From the NCBI GenBank assembly GCA_965242975.1, contig CBDETS010000007.1, forward strand, positions 5,952,001 through 6,016,000: 64,000 bases of DNA, in the 5' to 3' direction. Shown here in pieces: positions 24,735-33,473 of this stretch; the stretch's first letter is position 1; each line of letters opens with the position of its first letter. The notes under the pieces are model-generated. The model had not been told where the DNA came from and did no database searches. It was given only the letters and a program-made list of their open reading frames with translations. The stretch is from JAPPHA01 sp965242975. Its GTDB lineage: Bacteria > Pseudomonadota > Alphaproteobacteria > Rhodobacterales > Rhodobacteraceae. Both the position numbers and the translations under genes were made by a program.

Positions 24735-26221
24735 GTCGTGTCGTCCTCCTTTTTCGCGGCCGCGGCTCTGTCATAGGCGGCGGGATCGGTTCCCCGCGGG
24801 GTCGTGGTGCGGCTGCTGTCGGTGATGCTGACGTTCGGCAGGCCCCGGGCGCGGCGCCGCGTCTCGATGATGCTCCGCACCGTGTTCGGGTGGCACGAGC
24901 CCCGCTCCAGCGCGGCGGCAATGGCGCGGTCGAGTTCATCGGCGCCGTGGCTGTCGAGCAGGCGGTTCAGCGTCCGGGCGCATGTGGCGACGTTCAGCTT
25001 CCGGCATCCGGCAAGCGTGAGCATCTCCTCTGCCCGCGGCACGGCGCGCAGCAGCATGTCGCGGACACTCATGGACCTGCCGTAGCGCTTGCGGGCGACG
25101 AGCGCCTTGACGTGCTCGGGATCGCTGATCTGCTGCTGCCTGCCATAGGCGCGGGCATGGGCCGCGACCTCGCGCACACTGTCGAGGATGCGGACCCCGT
25201 AACGGGAGGCGACGAGGGTCAGGCTTGCCGTGGCGTAATCGGGCGGAACGCTGTAATCGTTGGTGTCGAAGCGGGCGTAACAGGTCTTGTCGATCTGCAC
25301 CGCGCGGACCTCGTCGGTCGGGAATGGCGCGTCCGGCAAGGGGATCAGTTTCTCCCTTTCGCGGGCAAAGGCATCCCGGACCAGCAGGCTGTCGTCGTCC
25401 GGCCAGGGACGCCGGGCGGCCCGGCCGAAGCACCACTCCCGGGCCGCGGCGTTGAGTTCGTCGAGCGGGACGGAGATGTCGCGCCCGGCGAAGAAGCTCG
25501 TGCGGGCAAAGGCGACCCGGCGTTCCACGCGTCCCTTTTCTTCCGGACTCCGGGGCCAGGCGGCGGTGGGCTTGAAGGCGTAATGGCCCGCCAGGGCGAG
25601 CACTGTGGGATGGAAGGTGATGGCGTTGCCGCGCCGCGTGACCACGGCGCTTTTCAGATTGTCGTAGATGAGCCTGCGGGGGACGCCGCCGAACGCTTCG
25701 AAGGCCTCGACATGGCCATGGAGGAAGCTGCTCATCCGCGCGTTGTAGAAGAGGCTCAGGAAAGTCTGGCGCGAGTAGCTCAGAGTGACGAGGAGCCCCA
25801 TCAGCTTGCGCTCCGCCCGACCGATCCGGACACGCCCGAACTCGGCCCAGTCGACCTGGGCCTGCTCGGCGGCGAGGAAGCGGAGCCGCATCGACGGCTC
25901 GGGCCTCTTGACCGGCCTGAGACCGAGGGCGCGCAGGGTGTGGCGGAAATGGTCTTCCCCGCCGCGGTAGCCCCGTGCCTCGACCTGCCCGTACAGCGTG
26001 CTGGCCGGCAGGTCCGGAGCTTCCTTGAGTTGCTCCTTGATGAACGGGATGAAGGGATCGATCAGTTTTGGCCGCGCCCGGCGCTCCTGTCCCTGCGCGC
26101 GCACGGCCCGTGTCACCGTGCTGTGATGGATGCCGAGATGCCTGGCTATGGTTCCGACCGGCCAGCCCTCGGCCCGCGACAGCCGCACGATCGTGGCGCG
26201 CATGTCCTCGTCGATCGCCAT
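24731..26221 (-). CDS. istA: IS21 family transposase IstA
   Basis: A 496-residue DDE recombinase. The ATG at 26221 is chosen because a near-perfect ribosome site (GGAGGTGATC) lies just before it. A helix-turn-helix lies near residues 20-45 (WPVGTIARHLGIHHSTVTRA). The catalytic triad is visible as Asp in QAQVDWAEFG, Asp in RRLIYDNLKSAV, and Glu in RSPEEKGRVERRV. A C-terminal beta-barrel follows (RFDTNDYSVPPDYA). All parts are present and the frame is uninterrupted, so the transposase looks functional. It would bind the terminal repeats with IstB. Confidence 0.95.
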   Translation of the reverse strand: MAIDEDMRATIVRLSRAEGWPVGTIARHLGIHHSTVTRAVRAQGQERRARPKLIDPFIPFIKEQLKEAPDLPASTLYGQVEARGYRGGEDHFRHTLRALGLRPVKRPEPSMRLRFLAAEQAQVDWAEFGRVRIGRAERKLMGLLVTLSYSRQTFLSLFYNARMSSFLHGHVEAFEAFGGVPRRLIYDNLKSAVVTRRGNAITFHPTVLALAGHYAFKPTAAWPRSPEEKGRVERRVAFARTSFFAGRDISVPLDELNAAAREWCFGRAARRPWPDDDSLLVRDAFAREREKLIPLPDAPFPTDEVRAVQIDKTCYARFDTNDYSVPPDYATASLTLVASRYGVRILDSVREVAAHARAYGRQQQISDPEHVKALVARKRYGRSMSVRDMLLRAVPRAEEMLTLAGCRKLNVATCARTLNRLLDSHGADELDRAIAAALERGSCHPNTVRSIIETRRRARGLPNVSITDSSRTTTPRGTDPAAYDRAAAAKKEDDTT

Positions 26222-26255
26222 GAGATCACCTCCGTCATCACCCCGAACGCCGCGC

Positions 26256-26708
26256 TCAGGGGTCGTGCACCACCACATGGGTGCAGATCCGGCCGCATCC
26301 GACACAGCGCAGCGGCGATTCGCGCCGGAATTGCGCCGGAAACACCGCCCTTAGGCGGCGGAGGGGCAGCCCGGAAGTATGGTCCGTAACGGTTTTTTCA
26401 TCATCGGTGCCGCGCGGCGCAGAAGACACGACAGCGACAGGGGCGATGCCGGCCGTCTCCGGCGCGGCCCGACCCGCAGCACGCGCCCGGTCCGCCTGGC
26501 GTACCCGGTAGCGCCGCTGGCGGTCCCGGCCCGTCTCGCGCCCCCTCCCGGTACGCCTGTAACGCCGCCGCGCCTCGCGGCGGTTCTCGATGCGGGACTG
26601 TTCGCTGCAGGCCCGGGAACAGTACTGGTGCCCCCGGTCGCACGACGCGCAGATCACAACCTGTCGATGGCACCGGTTGCAGGTGAACAGGCGTCCCGTC
26701 TCACACAC
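26256..26708 (-). CDS. Zinc-finger-like small protein carried by the IS21 element
   Basis: A 150-residue Arg-rich protein starting at GTG 26708, directly upstream of istA (34 bases). Two cysteine clusters are visible: CNRCHRQVVICASCDRGHQY with a following CSRACS near residues 10-34, and RCVGCGRICTHVVVHDP at the C-terminus. The middle is a highly basic segment (RREARRRYRRTGRGR). Such a protein could bind DNA or RNA through one or two zinc ribbons. I know of no assigned function. Co-orientation with istA and position inside the terminal repeats show it belongs to the element. The high Arg content could also partly reflect GC-rich drift. Confidence 0.65.
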   Translation of the reverse strand: MCETGRLFTCNRCHRQVVICASCDRGHQYCSRACSEQSRIENRREARRRYRRTGRGRETGRDRQRRYRVRQADRARAAGRAAPETAGIAPVAVVSSAPRGTDDEKTVTDHTSGLPLRRLRAVFPAQFRRESPLRCVGCGRICTHVVVHDP

Positions 26709-27108
26709 CCGCCGCTCTCAAGAGCGGGGTAGACCCGGACGGGAAATTGCCTGATAGTACACAGGAGTTCGGTCCCCGTGACCAACTCGTCCAGGTGCGG
26801 TGCCGGGGCTCGTTCTGTCTTTGAGCCGGCACCGCGCCGCTCTGTCTTTCGACGCCGATCTAGCACCTGTTCCGGCCCCCGGCCACCGCGTGGCCGCCGC
26901 GGCGGTACCTCAGGCGTCAGATGCCGTGCTCAAGCCCACCGCAAGCTCCCGGGAACGCCGCATCCAGGACATCGCCTCCGACCGGCGAAGCGCAAGGGAA
27001 ACGTCACCCGGACACGGACAAAGGGATCTGCACGGGGCCGCGGCAACAGGACAGGTAATGCAAAGACCGATCAAAGCGGCAATAGGATTCCGACAATAGG
27101 GAAAGAGT

Positions 27109-27168
27109 TCAATCCCGCCAAAGCGCGGCGAATCGCCAGAATTCCGCGCTTTTCCGTAGCCACCGACA
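27109..27168 (-). repeat. Right terminal inverted repeat of the IS21-family element
   Basis: Read inward from 27168 it starts TGTCGGTGG and contains AAAGCGCGG and then CCGCGCTTT (plus-strand copies at 27144-27152 and 27120-27128). This mirrors the layout of the left end over about 60 bases with scattered mismatches. Confidence 0.8.
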
Positions 27169-27174
27169 CGCTAT
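27169..27174 (+). repeat. Target-site duplication, right copy
   Basis: CGCTAT, identical to 22719-22724. The last four bases continue the split reading frame (TAT for Tyr, then GAGGCG) of the interrupted methyltransferase gene. Confidence 0.88.
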
Positions 27175-28701
27175 GAGGCGCATGTCGCGAAGCTGGACAA
27201 TCGCTCGGGCTTCATAGACCTTTTCTGGCCCGGCGTACTGATCGTCGAGCAGAAAAGCGCCGGGCGCGATCTTTAGGCGGCCTTCGAACGCGCTGGAAAC
27301 CGATTGGTCCGATCTGTTGCCGCCAGGCAATTGCTCTTTCGTCTTCGGGAACCCGCCCTTTGTCGGTGCGAAATACCAGACCAATGAGCAGCGCCAACAA
27401 GTGCGCAAGATTGCTGAGCTCGGCAAGGGCGGTGGGACGCTCGATTATGTCACCGCATGGTTCATTGAGGCAGGGGGATACGTTAACGACGGCGATGGCC
27501 GTATTGGCTTTGTCGCCACCAACTCGATTACGCAGGGTGAGCAGGTTGCGCAATTCTGGCCTATCCTGTTCGAGAGCCGCAAGTTGGAAATCGCCTTCGC
27601 GCACCGGACCTTCGCGTGGGGATCGGATGTGCGGGGGACGGCGCATGTGCATGTGGTCATTCTCGGCTTTGATCGGCGCGAGGCTGCGCGCGCCGAGAAG
27701 CGGCTGTTCAGCTATCCCGACATCAAAGGCGAAGCGGAGGAAAGTCGCCACGCGATTTTGTCGCCGTATCTGGTTGATGCGAGCGGGCTGGCGAACCCGC
27801 ATCTGGTTGTGCGGGAGGAAAGTGCGCCGATCAATGGCTTGGATAGGCCGATCAGCGGAAGTCAGCCTATCGACGACGGAAACTACATATTCAACGCGGC
27901 GGAACGAGCCGAACTGTTGATAGCCGAACCGGACGCTGCACCATTTCTTCGCCCTTATGTTGGCGCTCGCGAGTCCTTGAAGGCGACACCCGATGGATTC
28001 TGGCATTGCAGGAAGCATCACCGTCAACACTGAAGCGTCTTCCGCGCGTACGTGAACGCATGGCGGCCGTCCGTCGCTTCCGGGCGAAAAGTAGCCGCAA
28101 GAGCACAGCGGCAATTGCTGATTATCCGACGAAGTACAACGTTGAAGTCATCCCCGCTGCTCCGTTTCTGGCGATTCCTGAGGTTATTTCGGAGCGGCGC
28201 GAATACACGCCCATCGGTTGGTTGGAGCCGCCAGTCATTCCGAGCAATAAGCTCCGATTGCTGGCGAACGCGACTTTGACCGATTTCGCCTTGTTAACAT
28301 CCGCCATGCACATGGCCTGGATGCGGCAAATCGGCGGCCGATTGGAAAGCCGATACCAGTAATCGGTGGGTGTCACCTATAACACATTCCCGATGCCGCC
28401 AAAAGGTGCGGATCTGTTGAGACTGGAACCGCTGGCGCAAGCCGTTCTTGATTCACGAGCCGCACATTCGGGTGCGACGCTTAAGGATCTCTATGATCCG
28501 GAGCTGATGCCGCCGAACCTGCGGCGGGCGCATCAGGCGCTCGACCGCGCCGTGGATCGGCTATACCGGCGTAATGGTTTTTCTTCCGAGCGCAAGCGGG
28601 TCGAGCATCTGTTCATGCTTTATGAAGAGCTATGCGGACCCCTGACGACGAAGACGAAAACGAAGCGACGAAGGCGTAGAACTTCGGGCCGCGCGACATG
28701 A
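27175..28701 (+). pseudogene. 3' remains of the MmeI-like restriction-methyltransferase gene
   Basis: Downstream of the insertion the gene resumes with EAHVAKLDNRSGFIDLFWPG and VLIVEQKSAGRDL (nuclease-like E-x-K core), then a TAG at 27274-27276. Sequence expected between this and the methyltransferase core is missing; near 27320 it jumps to NCSFVFGNPPFVGAKYQ, the NPPF motif of N6-adenine methyltransferases. The frame runs to 28033, shifts near 28010 (TLKRLPRVRERMAAVRRF), meets a TAA at 28360-28362 inside RYQ/SVGVTYNTFP, and ends at 28701 in a basic tail. So there is one insertion, one internal deletion, one frameshift and at least two nonsense codons. The gene is dead. Confidence 0.88.
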
Positions 28702-28893
28702 CCTGTCATCCAGGAGATGAAGGAGCTGACTATTGACGTCTCAGCAGATTAGGACGTGCTTGACAGTTTTTTTGCACCGAAGCGATTTCAGCCCTCACTC
28801 ACTCTTCGTGACGGGGCCGGGCGAGTGCCTGAGTCGCCCAAACACGTTCTGTCGCCACCATGAGCATTTCACGCTGGCGCCGCATGGTTTGGC

Positions 28894-29778
28894 TCAGGCA
28901 TGGGGAAGGCTTTGCGGGATGTCCGGGATACCGGTCAGGAAGATCGCGTCATATTGGTGATTCGAATAAGCACAGAAGATGTATTCGTTCCAGTGGTTGG
29001 GATCCGGACCGTATTTCATCAGGTAACGGCGTGCGCCTTCCACCCTGCGCGATTTCTTCTCCTTCTTCATCCGTGCGAACTCGCGTTTCAGATAATCGGT
29101 AAAGGCGCGCTCGGGATAGTCCCGGATCACGTAGGGCGTGTTGAACACGATGTGCTGGTGGCACAAATGGTCGGGCGGAGGAAGCACCCGCACGAACCAG
29201 ATCTGGCCCTTGCGGCCGCGATAGCCGGCTGGAGACAGGCAGGATTTGACTTCCCGTGTGCCGACCTCGCGCAGCAGAACCGCGCCGTCCTTGATGCCGC
29301 AATGTACGTAAAAGCCCATCCTCGACTGCTGCATCAGCTCAACGATGCCCGTCACCCAGGACAGGCCGTCAAACTCGGAAACGATGCGCAGGATGCAGGT
29401 GCCCATGGTTTCCTGGCTGCTGCCGAACCGGACGTCGAACATCGCCCACATCGTAAAATAGCTGGTGGTCAACGGGCTCATCGGCGGATAGCCCGGCATG
29501 TATTCTTCCTCGGCGTCACCGACGATTTTGGCGTACCCCTTCGCTTCTTTCAACCCGGAGATGAGTTCGGTCACGACTGATGCGAAGTTCTGCCCCACGC
29601 AGTACATGGCGTGACAAGGATCATTGTCCGCGAATCTCTTGGAGAGGGCCTTAACGTCGCCAACGAGGCCGGTTTCAAGAGCCAAGTCCCTGCCTTCCCG
29701 CCAGGCCTCCAGGTCGACGACTTTCGACTTGCGAGACGATTTGAGCTTTTTCACGACTTTGTTGGCAACAGATCCCAT
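28894..29778 (-). CDS. Conserved protein of unknown function
   Basis: A 294-residue, probably cytoplasmic protein with no signal peptide or membrane segment. The N-terminus is basic (KVVKKLKSSRKSKVVDLEAW). The middle contains aromatic, mixed-charge sequence (LTTSYFTMWAMFDVRFGSS and LMQQSRMGFYVHCGIKDGAV). The C-terminus has a charged coiled segment (EFARMKKEKKSRRVEGARRY) followed by NHWNEYIFCAYSNHQYDAIF. I cannot assign a family. The frame is long and clean and composition is protein-like, so I regard it as real. Its location next to a mobile element and a dead restriction-modification gene suggests accessory DNA. Confidence 0.65.
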   Translation of the reverse strand: MGSVANKVVKKLKSSRKSKVVDLEAWREGRDLALETGLVGDVKALSKRFADNDPCHAMYCVGQNFASVVTELISGLKEAKGYAKIVGDAEEEYMPGYPPMSPLTTSYFTMWAMFDVRFGSSQETMGTCILRIVSEFDGLSWVTGIVELMQQSRMGFYVHCGIKDGAVLLREVGTREVKSCLSPAGYRGRKGQIWFVRVLPPPDHLCHQHIVFNTPYVIRDYPERAFTDYLKREFARMKKEKKSRRVEGARRYLMKYGPDPNHWNEYIFCAYSNHQYDAIFLTGIPDIPQSLPHA

Positions 29779-30146
29779 GGAAACCTTTCCGAGTTTTTTC
29801 GTGGCCTCACCCGTTCACACGGGAACAAGAGGGCGAGGAAGTGCGAACCCCGCCTGACCGTGGTTGTCCTGAATTACTTGGGCAAGGAAAGCACATAATG
29901 ACAGACGACCTATAACGGAAGGAACTTCAGGAGTATCAGACGTTCGAAGCGTCACGGTTGTGGCTTAGGCTTTTCGCCAAATTTTGCGCCACAGTCATGA
30001 CACTGGAAAGGCCCGGTCCCGGCCTCGAACTTCGTGCGTAAACGCGAGGCCGGTACAGCCGTCGCGCATCTACTGTGTAAACAGGGAGTGCCAAACTGGA
30101 TGGATGATTTTCCGACGCGGACATGACCGACAGAGTGTCGGCGTGG
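29779..30146. other. Gap with no gene seen
   Basis: About 370 bases between the 5' end of the unknown minus-strand gene and the 3' end of the betaine-type permease gene. It should contain the promoter of the unknown gene. No recognisable coding or RNA feature was found. Confidence 0.4.
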
Positions 30147-32261
30147 TCAAGCGGCCTTGCCCTCTTCGAGTTTGCGTTGCGCGGCTTGACACATGCGATC
30201 GGCCATCATCGCGATGATGGCCATGCCGGCACCAGCGACCAGTCCAATTCCGACATCGCCCTTGCTAAGCCCGATATAGACCTGTTGCCCCAGGCCGTTG
30301 GTGCCGACCAGGGCCGCAATCACGAGCATCGCGATTGCGTACATGATCGTCTGATTGAGTCCCAGCATGATGTTCGGGAGCGCAAGCGGCAGTTTCACGC
30401 GCCACAAGAGCTGTCCGGGCGTGCATCCCATCGACCGCGCAGCTTCCACCACGTCGTGTGGAACGTTCTTGAGTCCGTGTTCCGCGTAGCGGAAGGCCGG
30501 TACATAGGAGTAGGCCATGATCGCGAGCAACGCCGTGAATTCGCCAATCTTGAACACCATGACGATGGGGATGAGGATGACGAAGAGCGGCATGGTCTGC
30601 AAAGTGTCATTGACCGGCCTCATGATGCGGGACACGTGATCATTGTGGGCGGCCCAGATGCCGAGCGAAGAGCCGAAAAGAAACGAAATGACGACCGCAA
30701 TTCCGCACAGCCAGAATGACAACATGGTTTTGTCCCAGGCGCTCGAGACAAGGAGAAACGCCAGACCCGCAAAGACACCGGCCGCAAGGCGGACGCCGCC
30801 AAGGCGCCATGACGTCATCACGAGCACGGAGAGAAGCGCCAACCAGGAGATTTCCGTTATGCCGAACAGATACATGCTTCCCGCCACGGTGATCGCGACC
30901 GCGGCGTTGACGCCGAACCTGCGGAATCCCGCCCAGGCAACCAGCAAAATGCATGCGACGCTGGCAGCAGTGAGATGCCCGGACCAGGCGAATCCCCAGG
31001 TAAAAGGTGTCACGGTCTGACCCAGGCCGATTTTCAAAGGCAACATCGCGTAGAACAGGAAGATCCTCTTGATCTCCTTGATCGCCGGCTGGAAGTTCAC
31101 GACAAACCAGGTGATGAAATCATTCATCGGGCCGGCCGGAGAAATGACCCAGCTTCTCGGATATTCCACCAACACCGGGATGAACCTGCCGATTACCGCA
31201 ATGGTGATGGAGCCGGCGAAAATGTACACCCAGAACCGATTCCTTTGATACCAGGTCGATCGGTCCTCCTCCTCTGCATGGCGCATGGCAAGGCCATTGG
31301 TTACGCGGTCAAGAATCATGGCCATGAGCGCGATGACGATGCCGGCGAGCAGGCTTTCGCCAAACTGTGCCTTACGCATCGTGCTGAGAACCTCCCAGCC
31401 GATGTCACTGGTTCCGCCAATAATGGAAGCAACGATGACCATGCTGAGCGAAGCCATCGTGGTTTGGTTGATTCCGAGCAGGAGTTGGCGAAGGGCGGTC
31501 GGGACACGAACCCGCCAGAAGAGCTGTCCACGGCTTGCCCCTGACATCAGGCCGGAATCGACGATGTCCGGTGCGACACTCCTCAGCCCGATGAGCGTGT
31601 TCCGTACCATTGGGGCGAATGAATAGAGAACACTTGCAATCAGACCGACGACCGGCCCGAAACCGAAAAGGATCAGGATCGGGAGCAGGTAAGCGAATGC
31701 GGGAACGGTTTGCAATACGTCGAGGGTCGGATTTATCGCCCGTTCGGCAGCGCGCGACGCGAATGCCCAAACGCCCAGCATGAACCCGATCAGAACAGCG
31801 AGCGGCACCGAAATCGCGACCAGCGACAAGGAATTCATGCTCTCTTCCCAGTAACCGATGACCAGCATGTAACCGAGACTCAAAACCGTGAACACGGTCA
31901 GTTTCCAGCCGCCTGCGCGCCAGGACACCGCGCCGCCAACAAACATGAGAACCGGCCAGGGCAGCCAGTGCAGCAGGTCACGAACCCATGACATCGGATG
32001 GTCCAGCAACCACGCAATCGCCCGGAAAAACGGCTTCGTGGTTGCCACCACCACATCTTCGGCTTGATTGATCCAGTCGCTGATCGGCAGCGTCAGGTTT
32101 TCGGGATAACTGGCCAGCCAGGGCAGCCGGCCAGACAACCCGATACACGTGGCCGCAAACAGCAGCACGAGTGCCCATCCCAGAGCGGAATTGTCCAGGC
32201 CGAACTTGGCCGAAGTGCGTGAAAACGTCGTATCAATCGAGACGGCGGGCATGGACGTCAT
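30147..32261 (-). CDS. proW: Glycine betaine/proline-type ABC permease, tandem double permease
   Basis: A 704-residue inner-membrane protein with two full permease modules in one chain. The first (about residues 130-330) carries DSGLMSGASRGQLFWRVRVP, the second (about 480-690) carries VEAARSMGCTPGQLLWRVKL. Both are followed by the LLLGINQT/IMLGLNQT block of ProW/OpuAB proteins. Ordinary ProW proteins are about 350 residues and work as homodimers, so this gene encodes the equivalent of a covalent dimer whose halves have diverged. It begins six bases after the ATPase gene stop. Confidence 0.9.
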   Translation of the reverse strand: MTSMPAVSIDTTFSRTSAKFGLDNSALGWALVLLFAATCIGLSGRLPWLASYPENLTLPISDWINQAEDVVVATTKPFFRAIAWLLDHPMSWVRDLLHWLPWPVLMFVGGAVSWRAGGWKLTVFTVLSLGYMLVIGYWEESMNSLSLVAISVPLAVLIGFMLGVWAFASRAAERAINPTLDVLQTVPAFAYLLPILILFGFGPVVGLIASVLYSFAPMVRNTLIGLRSVAPDIVDSGLMSGASRGQLFWRVRVPTALRQLLLGINQTTMASLSMVIVASIIGGTSDIGWEVLSTMRKAQFGESLLAGIVIALMAMILDRVTNGLAMRHAEEEDRSTWYQRNRFWVYIFAGSITIAVIGRFIPVLVEYPRSWVISPAGPMNDFITWFVVNFQPAIKEIKRIFLFYAMLPLKIGLGQTVTPFTWGFAWSGHLTAASVACILLVAWAGFRRFGVNAAVAITVAGSMYLFGITEISWLALLSVLVMTSWRLGGVRLAAGVFAGLAFLLVSSAWDKTMLSFWLCGIAVVISFLFGSSLGIWAAHNDHVSRIMRPVNDTLQTMPLFVILIPIVMVFKIGEFTALLAIMAYSYVPAFRYAEHGLKNVPHDVVEAARSMGCTPGQLLWRVKLPLALPNIMLGLNQTIMYAIAMLVIAALVGTNGLGQQVYIGLSKGDVGIGLVAGAGMAIIAMMADRMCQAAQRKLEEGKAA

Positions 32262-32267
32262 TTCGCG

Positions 32268-33383
32268 TCACCGCTCTTCCATGGTATTCGCCTGAGAGGA
32301 ATCCTTAACGTCCGAAACGTCGATTCCGGACAAATGCCGGACGACGCTGTCGGGCGTCGCGGTGCCGAGTATGGAACCGTCGTCGGCGGTGATCAGAACG
32401 CCGGACGGATTTCTCGCCAGGAACGGAAGCAGGTCTTCCACGGACTGCGTCGCGGGAACAGCGGGCATGGCAGCCGTATCGCCACGGGTTGGCATCGCGA
32501 TTTGCCCGGCGGTCAGGACCCGGATTCGAGGGACCTCGCCGGTGAATTGGGAAACATAATCGTCGGCCGGGGAAAACACCAATTCCTTCGGGGTTCCGAT
32601 CTGGACGATCTTGCCATCGCGCATGATTGCCATCCGGTCCGCCACCCGGAGCGCTTCAAGAAAATCATGCGTGATGAAAACGATGGACTTGTGCAGAAGC
32701 TGCTGAATCCGGAGGAATTCGTCCTGCATCTGTCTGCGGATCAGCGGGTCCAGGGCACTGAACGGTTCGTCGAGAAACCAGACTTCCGGCTCCACCGCGA
32801 GTGAGCGCGCAATTCCGACCCGCTGTTGCTGACCGCCGGAAAGTTGTCTCGGATAACTCGTTTCCCGCCCTGCAAGTCCCACCAGTTCGATGACCCGCTC
32901 GACCTGGACCCGCAGGTCGGATTCGGGAACTTTCTGCAACCTCAGTGGAAACGCGATGTTCTCGAGCACGGTCAGATGGGGGAGCAGCCCGAAGTTCTGA
33001 AACACCATCCCCATCTTGTGACGGCGAATCTCGATCAATTCCTTGTCAGTGGCCTCGAGGAGATTTTCGCCATCCAGGACGACTTCGCCGCATGTGGGTT
33101 CCACCAGGCGTGAGAGGCACCTGACGACCGTGGATTTGCCGGATCCCGACAATCCCATGATGGCAAAGATCTCGCCGGTGTGGAGATCGAAATTGACGTC
33201 AATCGCGGCCGGAATAAACCCCTGTGCACGGAGGTCCCGTGCAAGGACGTCGGGGACTTCGCGATGGGCTTCCGATTGGAAGTATGGTCCGGGATTCGAC
33301 CCGTAGACCATCCACAGGTTGCGGCATTTCAGTTTGACTGGTGTATCGGCACTCACCGATGCGACCCGGTCAAAACGATGCAA
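32268..33383 (-). CDS. proV: Glycine betaine/proline-type ABC ATPase
   Basis: A 371-residue ATPase of the ProV/OpuAA class. Walker A is GLSGSGKST near residue 80, the signature is LSGGQQQRVGIARSLA near residue 182, and Walker B is VWFLDEPFSALDPL. The C-terminal region (about 275-371) resembles a degenerate CBS part (PSGVLITADDGSILGTATPD), the module that senses ionic strength in OpuA. The start is TTG at 33383 with AAAGAGAT upstream, or GTG at 33356. The gene follows the binding-protein gene after 90 bases containing a strong hairpin. Confidence 0.9.
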   Translation of the reverse strand: MHRFDRVASVSADTPVKLKCRNLWMVYGSNPGPYFQSEAHREVPDVLARDLRAQGFIPAAIDVNFDLHTGEIFAIMGLSGSGKSTVVRCLSRLVEPTCGEVVLDGENLLEATDKELIEIRRHKMGMVFQNFGLLPHLTVLENIAFPLRLQKVPESDLRVQVERVIELVGLAGRETSYPRQLSGGQQQRVGIARSLAVEPEVWFLDEPFSALDPLIRRQMQDEFLRIQQLLHKSIVFITHDFLEALRVADRMAIMRDGKIVQIGTPKELVFSPADDYVSQFTGEVPRIRVLTAGQIAMPTRGDTAAMPAVPATQSVEDLLPFLARNPSGVLITADDGSILGTATPDSVVRHLSGIDVSDVKDSSQANTMEER

Positions 33384-33428
33384 GCGGCAATCTCTTTCAT
33401 TGCTCGCGGGGCCGCGCTTCGCGGATGA

Positions 33429-33456
33429 CAGGCAGGCGGCCGGAGGGCCGCCTGCC
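33429..33456 (-). terminator. Intercistronic hairpin between proX and proV
   Basis: A perfect 12-bp stem with a four-base loop (AGGCAGGCGGCC-GGAG-GGCCGCCTGCCT on the plus strand) lies 18 bases past the proX stop codon and 46 bases before proV. It lacks a T-run. It probably acts as a partial terminator or 3'-end stabiliser so that the binding protein is made in excess over ATPase and permease. Confidence 0.65.
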
Positions 33457-33473
33457 TCTTGGCAAGAAATCGA

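Larger units (their letters stand above)
22725..27168. mobile_element. IS21-family insertion sequence with four genes
   Basis: A 4,444-bp element bounded by imperfect inverted repeats that begin TGTCGG and end CCGACA, flanked by the direct hexamer CGCTAT. All four genes are on the minus strand, in the order zinc-finger protein, istA transposase, istB ATPase, TOPRIM/DUF3991-like protein. Classical IS21 elements carry only istA and istB in about 2-2.5 kb, so the extra two genes nearly double its size. About 430 non-coding bases lie at the left and 460 at the right. It inserted inside a restriction-modification gene. Both core genes are open, so the element may still be mobile. Confidence 0.9.

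Noticed and set aside
24890..26389. 499-codon plus-strand open frame across istA
   Set aside because: It is antisense to the intact transposase with its DDE triad and ribosome site. Its composition (Gly/Asp/Pro/Arg) is that of a GC-rich shadow.
27317..28033. Treating the NPPF-containing frame as an intact methyltransferase gene
   Set aside because: It begins and ends in the middle of conserved family sequence and lacks the SAM-binding part. It is a piece of the broken R-M gene.
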